Source: Acidobacteriota bacterium
GTDB taxonomy: Bacteria > Acidobacteriota > Terriglobia > Terriglobales > Acidobacteriaceae
DNA: 64,000 bases
Reading direction: 5' to 3'
NCBI GenBank assembly: GCA_018268855.1
Contig: JAFDVR010000017.1
Coordinates: 372,001-436,000 of the forward strand
Part shown: positions 57,366 through 64,000 of the stretch, piece after piece
Layout of the letters: every line of letters starts with the position of its first letter
Position numbering within the stretch: the stretch's first letter is position 1
Made by a program: the position numbers and the translations under genes
The notes under the pieces: model-generated
What the model was told of the DNA's origin: nothing
Database searches by the model: none
Seen by the model: the letters and a program-made list of their open reading frames with translations, nothing else

Positions 57366-58154
57366 ATGCCTGTATTGGAACGAGAGCAGGAGACGACGAA
57401 AACAGGCCGCGATTTTGCGCTCTCACTCGTGCTGCATGTTGTCGTCCTCGGAGGCATTCTTATATCGGGCATTCTCTTTCATCACAAGGGCGAATCCTGG
57501 GGCGACAGTGCGTTACAAGCTTCTTCCATTCAAGCAACTGCCGTGAGCGCCATTCCTTTGCCCCCTAAACAGCCGGTGAAGGAGGAGAACGTGCTGGCGT
57601 CGGAAGAGCCTTCTCCTGCTCCCGTTGTCAGCAAGGAAAAGGTAGAAGAGGCTCCTTCTCCCAAGGACATCCCTATTCTTGAGAAAAAACCAGAGAAGAA
57701 GCCCAAGGTTGCGGAAAAGCCGCAACAGGCTGTGCAGAAGCCGCAGGTCACAAAGCCGCAGCCAAATCGAGCTACCACGGGAGAAGCTGGCGGTGTCCGT
57801 ATTGCGATGAGCGCTGTGCAGACACGCAACGGCACTGTGGGGATGGCCGTAGCGGACACGGCTTTTGGGGCCCGGTTTGCCTATTACGTCACGCAGATGA
57901 AGCAGAAGATTGCGCAGCAGTGGTATACAGGCGTTCTTCCGCCGGGCGCTCGCGGACGCCGGGTATATTACAGCTTTCGTATTGAACGTGATGGTTCGCC
58001 CACACAGATACAACTCACTAAATCCAGCGGAGATTCGTCTCTTGATACAAGCGCCATTCGGGCGCTGCAGCGCATCGAAACATTTGGGCCACTGCCAGAC
58101 GGTTATACAGGACGATACCTGGACGTGCAGTTCTACTTTGAGCCACCGCAATAA
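57366..58154 (+). CDS. tolA: TolA-like energy transducer with TonB C-terminal domain
   Basis: A 262-residue single-pass protein. One membrane helix (about 20-38, ALSLVLHVVVLGGILISGI) is followed by a Pro/Lys/Glu-rich stalk (about 60-130) and a C-terminal TonB/TolA domain (165-262: MKQKIAQQWYTGVLP, then IERDGSPTQIQLTKSSGDSS). It would carry force from TolQR to the outer membrane. The long helical TolA domain II of enterics is replaced by this short Pro-rich linker, as in TonB, but the gene order marks it as TolA. Confidence 0.88.
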   Translation: MPVLEREQETTKTGRDFALSLVLHVVVLGGILISGILFHHKGESWGDSALQASSIQATAVSAIPLPPKQPVKEENVLASEEPSPAPVVSKEKVEEAPSPKDIPILEKKPEKKPKVAEKPQQAVQKPQVTKPQPNRATTGEAGGVRIAMSAVQTRNGTVGMAVADTAFGARFAYYVTQMKQKIAQQWYTGVLPPGARGRRVYYSFRIERDGSPTQIQLTKSSGDSSLDTSAIRALQRIETFGPLPDGYTGRYLDVQFYFEPPQ

Positions 58155-58185
58155 TTGATTTTCGCGGGTCTAACATAAAGGACGT

Positions 58186-59502
58186 ATGCGCAAGAGATTC
58201 TTAACATCATTGGCATTAGCTATTACATTTTTCGCCCTCCATGCGAAGGCGCAGGACCAAGTCCAGACCGGCATCAGAGAAGGCGTAACGCTTATCCGTC
58301 TGGCTGCAGCCAATTTCAAGCCGATGGGCGGGAACGCCGCCGCCTTCAAAGCTACCTTCGATGCCGTACTGGCGAATGATCTGCAAAACGCAGGCATCTT
58401 CGATATGGTGTCCAAAAGTCTCCAGCCCAGCGGCACGCCAGGTGCTCCCAGTGAGATGAACGTTTCGCAGTGGAGTGCAGAACCTGCCAATGCTGCGTTT
58501 GTCGCCTTCGGTGCTATCGGTCTGCAAGGTGGACGTGTGGTCGTTAACGGGTGGCTCTTCGACACGCATAACATTCAATACCCACAGGTCATCGGCAAGC
58601 AGTACACCGATGTGCCCAATGAAAATGCCGTTCGACAGATTGCGCATAAGTTTGCGGATGAGATCATCGTCCGGCTGGGCGGAGGTATAGCCGGCATTGC
58701 CGAAACGAAGATCTATTACGTCGCCAAACATGGTGCGAACAAAGAAATCTGGGTAATGGATTACGACGGAGCCAACCAGCACGCGCTCACGTCGCTTGGC
58801 AGCGTGTCCATTTCTCCGCGCGTCTCGCCGGACAACTCACGTGTAGCCTTCTCGTCGCTCGGTCGCGAAGGTTTTCAGATCCGCATGTTCTCTCTGCTGC
58901 TGAATCGCATGGTGGCGTTTCCTACAATTTCCGGAACGAACCTATCGCCTGCGTGGTCCTCGCAGGGGCAGCTTGCCTTCTCTTCATCGCGCACAGGTGA
59001 TCCGGAGATATGGGTCTCTGACATGAACGGGGCTGGTATGCGTCGCGTGACTTCGTTCCGCGGGCCTGATGTGTCCCCCACCTGGAATCCAAAGACCGGT
59101 TCACAGATCGCATGGATCAGCGGCCGCACGGGCCTGCCGCAGCTCTACATTATGGATGCCGATGGGGCAGCCGTGCAGCGCATGACCGACGGCGGCTATG
59201 CCACTTCACCATCATGGTCACCAAATGGCCAGTTTCTTACCTTCGCCTGGGACCGCAAATATGGCCCTGGCGCGCCCGGTGGGCAGGACATCTACATTAT
59301 GGAAGTAGCCAGCAAACGGTGGATCCAACTGACGCATGACACCGGCCGCTGCGACTTCCCATCATGGTCACCGGATGGCCGCCACATCGTATATGCGGTG
59401 CAGGGCCGTGGCCGGTCAGAGATATGGACGATGCTGGCTGACGGCACGCAACGGCATAAACTCGCCGACAACGGCGACATGCCGAACTGGAGTTGGAAGT
59501 AA
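58186..59502 (+). CDS. tolB: Tol-Pal system beta-propeller protein TolB
   Basis: A 438-residue periplasmic protein. A Sec signal (MRKRFLTSLALAITFFALHAKA) precedes the N-terminal domain (about 30-165) and a six-bladed propeller with repeats such as SPRVSPDNSRVAF, SPAWSSQGQLAFSS, SPTWNPKTGSQIAW, SPSWSPNGQFLTF and FPSWSPDGRHIVY. It binds Pal and is released by TolA. It follows tolA by 31 bp. Confidence 0.95.
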   Translation: MRKRFLTSLALAITFFALHAKAQDQVQTGIREGVTLIRLAAANFKPMGGNAAAFKATFDAVLANDLQNAGIFDMVSKSLQPSGTPGAPSEMNVSQWSAEPANAAFVAFGAIGLQGGRVVVNGWLFDTHNIQYPQVIGKQYTDVPNENAVRQIAHKFADEIIVRLGGGIAGIAETKIYYVAKHGANKEIWVMDYDGANQHALTSLGSVSISPRVSPDNSRVAFSSLGREGFQIRMFSLLLNRMVAFPTISGTNLSPAWSSQGQLAFSSSRTGDPEIWVSDMNGAGMRRVTSFRGPDVSPTWNPKTGSQIAWISGRTGLPQLYIMDADGAAVQRMTDGGYATSPSWSPNGQFLTFAWDRKYGPGAPGGQDIYIMEVASKRWIQLTHDTGRCDFPSWSPDGRHIVYAVQGRGRSEIWTMLADGTQRHKLADNGDMPNWSWK

Positions 59503-59531
59503 CATAGAGTTTGAGAGATCGAGGAGGATCG

Positions 59532-60293
59532 ATGATGTCACGTAAGCTGCGGCACCTGAATCTGTTGATGTGTGGAACGATTTTCGCAATTGGACTTTCC
59601 GGTTGCCATAAAAAGACGGCGATTGCTCCTCCGCCCATGACGGACACGTCAGCCATGGAAGGCCCTCTGCCGACTGCTACGCTCTCGGCCGATCCACTCG
59701 CGATCGATCTGGGCCAAAGCGTAGTTCTGAACTGGCGCACGACAAATGCAACTAATGTGACCATTGACGGCATTGGTCCGGTGGCCGCGAACGGAACACA
59801 GAACGTGACACCTTCCACCTCGACGAACTTTCACCTGATAGCGACCAATGCCGCTGGAAAAACGGCCGAAGCAAATGTTCGCGTGACTGTGCGGGTCCCA
59901 ACGGCTCCTATGGCACCGACAGGCACCTCTGCCGACATGGGATCGGATGCTGACTTCCATGCAAACGTGCAGGATGTCTTCTTTGATTACGACAGCTACG
60001 ATCTCACCGGCAATGCACCTACAACCATCGCACATGCAGCCGCTTATCTGGCTTCGCATCCTGCCATCCGTATTGTGATCGGCGGTTACTGCGACGAACG
60101 CGGATCGGCGGAATACAACCTGGCTCTTGGTGAAAATCGCGCCAACGCTGCCAAGAATGGTCTGGTGCAGGCAGGTGTTTCGCCCAATCGCATTCGCGTG
60201 ATCTCGTATGGCAAGGAGAAGCAGTTCTGCACTGAGCAAACTGAAGCCTGCTATCAGCAGAACCGCCGCGCGCAGTTCAACCTCGATCGCTAG
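59532..60293 (+). CDS. pal: Peptidoglycan-associated lipoprotein with an Ig-like insert
   Basis: A 253-residue outer-membrane lipoprotein. The lipobox is GLSGC with Cys25. The C-terminal OmpA domain (about 150-253) has FFDYDSYDL, GGYCDERGSAEYNLALGENR and a cysteine pair (FCTEQTEACY) that may form a disulphide. Between them, residues about 48-126 look like an Ig-like beta domain (ATLSADPLAIDLGQSVVLNW ... TVRV), absent from the 173-residue E. coli Pal. The ATG at 59532 has GAGGAGG 5 bases upstream. It anchors the outer membrane to peptidoglycan and binds TolB. Confidence 0.92.
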   Translation: MMSRKLRHLNLLMCGTIFAIGLSGCHKKTAIAPPPMTDTSAMEGPLPTATLSADPLAIDLGQSVVLNWRTTNATNVTIDGIGPVAANGTQNVTPSTSTNFHLIATNAAGKTAEANVRVTVRVPTAPMAPTGTSADMGSDADFHANVQDVFFDYDSYDLTGNAPTTIAHAAAYLASHPAIRIVIGGYCDERGSAEYNLALGENRANAAKNGLVQAGVSPNRIRVISYGKEKQFCTEQTEACYQQNRRAQFNLDR

Positions 60294-60313
60294 AACGTGA
60301 GGAGATATCTGTG

Positions 60314-61258
60314 ATGAAAAAACGGATTGCGGTCGCGACGCTTGTATGCGCGATGACGTTTCCTGTGTTTCCCATGCATGCAGCTAATCGCGACATGGTG
60401 CAGTTGCAGACGCAGGTGCAGCAATTGCAAGACGCTGTGGCGCGGCTGCAGCAGTCCAACGACGAACGTATGGGCGTACTGAAAGACCTTGTTCAGCAGA
60501 CAGCCGATAGCGTAAACCGCATGACGCTAAATATGGACGCGTTGCAGAAAAAGGTCACAGCGCAGAGCGAAGCCTCCGGCACAAAAGTCGATCAGGTTTC
60601 CGTACAAGTGCAGACCTTAGCGGACGCTGTAGACGAATTGAAAGCCCGGCTCGGCCGCATGGAAAAGCTGTTGCAGGATGTCCAAAGCCAGCAGCAGAAC
60701 ATGAGACTGGATGGTGGCGGCGCTCCAGGAGCCGCTGCATTCTCTTCCGCAGCACCGATGGGCGCTTCCGCGGAGGTAGCGCCCGCCCCTACGAAAAAAA
60801 GCAGTAACGAAGGTGCCGGTGCGCCCATCGTCCAAGAAGAAGCAACCGCCCCAGCGCCATCCGCGCCACCGGTAAAGGACCTGTACGAGACTGCCTACGG
60901 AGACTACGTCGGCGGTAAATATCCTCTCGCCTCGGCAGAGTTCAACGACATTATCAAGTTTTATCCGGACAGCCCTCTCGCGGGAAACTCCTATTTCTAT
61001 CTCGGCGAGATCGCAATGAAGACCAATAAACCTTCCGTTGCGGCCAAGAGCTACGATCATGTACTGGAACAGTATCCCGGCAATACCAAAGTTCCGGTCT
61101 CGCACCTGCGCAAGGCAGAGGCGCTTATCGCGATGAAACAGACAGATGCCGGAGCGCGAGAGTTGCGTTCATTGATTCAGCGTTTTCCAAATTCTCCTGA
61201 GGCAGCACGTGCGCGTACTAAGCTGAGTGCGCTGGGATTTTCACCGCGCGCGCGCTAG
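60314..61258 (+). CDS. cpoB: Tol-Pal system coordinator CpoB (YbgF)
   Basis: A 314-residue periplasmic protein: Sec signal (1-24), a trimerising coiled coil (about 25-125, rich in LQTQVQQLQDAVARLQQ heptads), an Ala/Pro linker (about 135-190) and a TPR domain (about 195-310: YETAYGDYVGGKYPLASAEF, SPLAGNSYFYLGEI, NTKVPVSHLRKAEAL). It couples Tol-Pal constriction to peptidoglycan synthesis. GGAG lies upstream; the GTG at 60311 is an equal alternative start. It ends the canonical tol block. Confidence 0.92.
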   Translation: MKKRIAVATLVCAMTFPVFPMHAANRDMVQLQTQVQQLQDAVARLQQSNDERMGVLKDLVQQTADSVNRMTLNMDALQKKVTAQSEASGTKVDQVSVQVQTLADAVDELKARLGRMEKLLQDVQSQQQNMRLDGGGAPGAAAFSSAAPMGASAEVAPAPTKKSSNEGAGAPIVQEEATAPAPSAPPVKDLYETAYGDYVGGKYPLASAEFNDIIKFYPDSPLAGNSYFYLGEIAMKTNKPSVAAKSYDHVLEQYPGNTKVPVSHLRKAEALIAMKQTDAGARELRSLIQRFPNSPEAARARTKLSALGFSPRAR

Positions 61259-61283
61259 CGCAACGTTGCATAAAGGAGAGCGG

Positions 61284-61778
61284 ATGCCCCAAGGTGTAGA
61301 GATTCGCGGAAATAAATCGCTCGGCGATCTTGGCAGAGAAGCCGGATCGTTTGCACTCCACACCATTCTGGCTGTGATTGTGCTAGTGCTGCTTATCTTC
61401 GCGTTCTGGCTCGCACATCCGGATGCTGACGCGTCCGGTCCCAAGCTCTTATGCACTGCACTGTCATTTGTCGTTCCGATGATTGCCGGTTTACTCATTA
61501 TCCGTTTTAAACAGGACCCAATCGCTCAATATGTCTGGATCTCCGGGCTGGTTTTTTTCTCACTCGTTTGTGTCTGGGTGCTGAGTCTCCCTACAGGCAA
61601 CGGTCTCTGCAATGACTGTGGCGCCGTAGACAAGCTTTGGCGTACCTTCTTCTCCATCAATCATGGCAGTGGTTTGATGGGCGGCGATGGTCTAATGATT
61701 GGCACATGGGTGCCGCTCTCCATGTTTGGTTATGCCATGGGCGCGAAGCTTGCCTATAAGGAAGACACCGAGTACTGA
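61284..61778 (+). CDS. Hypothetical four-TM membrane protein
   Basis: A 164-residue inner-membrane protein with four hydrophobic segments (about 22-44, 53-72, 80-98 and 132-154). A periplasmic or cytoplasmic loop has a Cys pair (GLCNDCGAVDKLW). AAAGGAGAG lies 3 bases before the ATG at 61284, so it is well translated, and it is 25 bp after cpoB, probably in the tol transcript. No family recognised and no function assigned. Confidence 0.72.
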   Translation: MPQGVEIRGNKSLGDLGREAGSFALHTILAVIVLVLLIFAFWLAHPDADASGPKLLCTALSFVVPMIAGLLIIRFKQDPIAQYVWISGLVFFSLVCVWVLSLPTGNGLCNDCGAVDKLWRTFFSINHGSGLMGGDGLMIGTWVPLSMFGYAMGAKLAYKEDTEY

Positions 61779-61800
61779 ATCGCATTCCATGCATAAAACG

Positions 61801-61826
61801 AGAAGCCCGGCATTCGCCGGGCTTCT
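61801..61826. terminator. Bidirectional terminator between the tol block and carB
   Basis: A perfect 11-bp stem AGAAGCCCGGC/GCCGGGCTTCT with loop ATTC lies between the convergent genes, with TTCCT after it on plus. It can serve both transcripts. Confidence 0.85.
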
Positions 61827-61848
61827 TCCTGCTTTGGCTGTAAAGCAA

Positions 61849-64000
<2,152 letters not shown>

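Overview
The window reads as a chromosomal segment of an Acidobacteriota bacterium of the Terriglobus/Granulicella/Edaphobacter kind. This is inferred from the hopanoid cluster, the PDZ-bearing histidine kinase, the Tat-exported sugar enzymes and the hairpin repeats between genes; no 16S or other marker gene is present. Coding density is high, codons are GC-rich, and there are no insertion sequences, phage genes, tRNAs or CRISPR arrays. Both ends cut a gene: dnaE at the left and carB at the right, both on the minus strand.

Layout: 1-12.7 kb is housekeeping: dnaE, two APC amino-acid permeases, thiE, accB-accC with an M24 aminopeptidase, a Tat-exported metallophosphoesterase, an excisionase-fold HTH protein and an acyl-CoA synthetase. 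13-25.8 kb is nitrogen and arginine metabolism: gltB diverges from an eight-gene operon argR-argC-argB-argD-argF-argG-argH-argA. That operon has overlapping start/stop codons, and its probable promoter has two ARG-box-like palindromes over the -10. 25.9-31.3 kb (minus) is a tight five-gene run: exported phosphodiesterase/phosphatase, Tat-exported TIM-barrel isomerase, ApbE flavinyltransferase, Tat-exported Gfo/Idh/MocA oxidoreductase and an orphan ABC ATPase. 31.4-35.3 kb is nrdA-nrdB, with two NrdR-box-like sites about 255 bp upstream of nrdA.

35.5-45.4 kb holds a small membrane protein, a ribokinase-like kinase, an M20 peptidase that could be ArgE, an alpha/beta hydrolase, a second ArgD-type aminotransferase, a PDZ/multi-TM/GAF/PAS histidine kinase with an NtrC-type regulator (GAFTSA instead of GAFTGA), and a zinc alcohol dehydrogenase. 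45.7-53.8 kb is the hopanoid region on the minus strand: ispH, shc, hpnH, an LSm-like protein, a small membrane protein, a VapB/VapC-like pair whose toxin stop overlaps the hpnA start, hpnA and hpnG. Paired GCTAAAGC-core hairpins lie on both sides of hpnH. 53.9-56 kb has a tiny metallothionein and recN. 56.1-61.8 kb is a complete tolQ-tolR-tolA-tolB-pal-cpoB envelope operon, with an Ig-like insertion in Pal, then a four-TM protein and carB.

How it fits together: the arg operon lacks argJ and carries a short N-acetylglutamate synthase, which implies the linear pathway and a need for ArgE; the M20 gene at 36.7 kb is the local candidate. CarB at the right edge supplies carbamoyl phosphate to ArgF. 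IspH, Shc, HpnH, HpnG and HpnA together cover isoprenoid supply, cyclisation, adenosyl transfer, adenine removal and a later sugar-epimerase step. I found no single wholly unknown system. The most novel-looking items are the ApbE/sugar-oxidation operon, the toxin-antitoxin pair coupled to hpnA, the spaced double-hairpin repeats and the PDZ sensor kinase.
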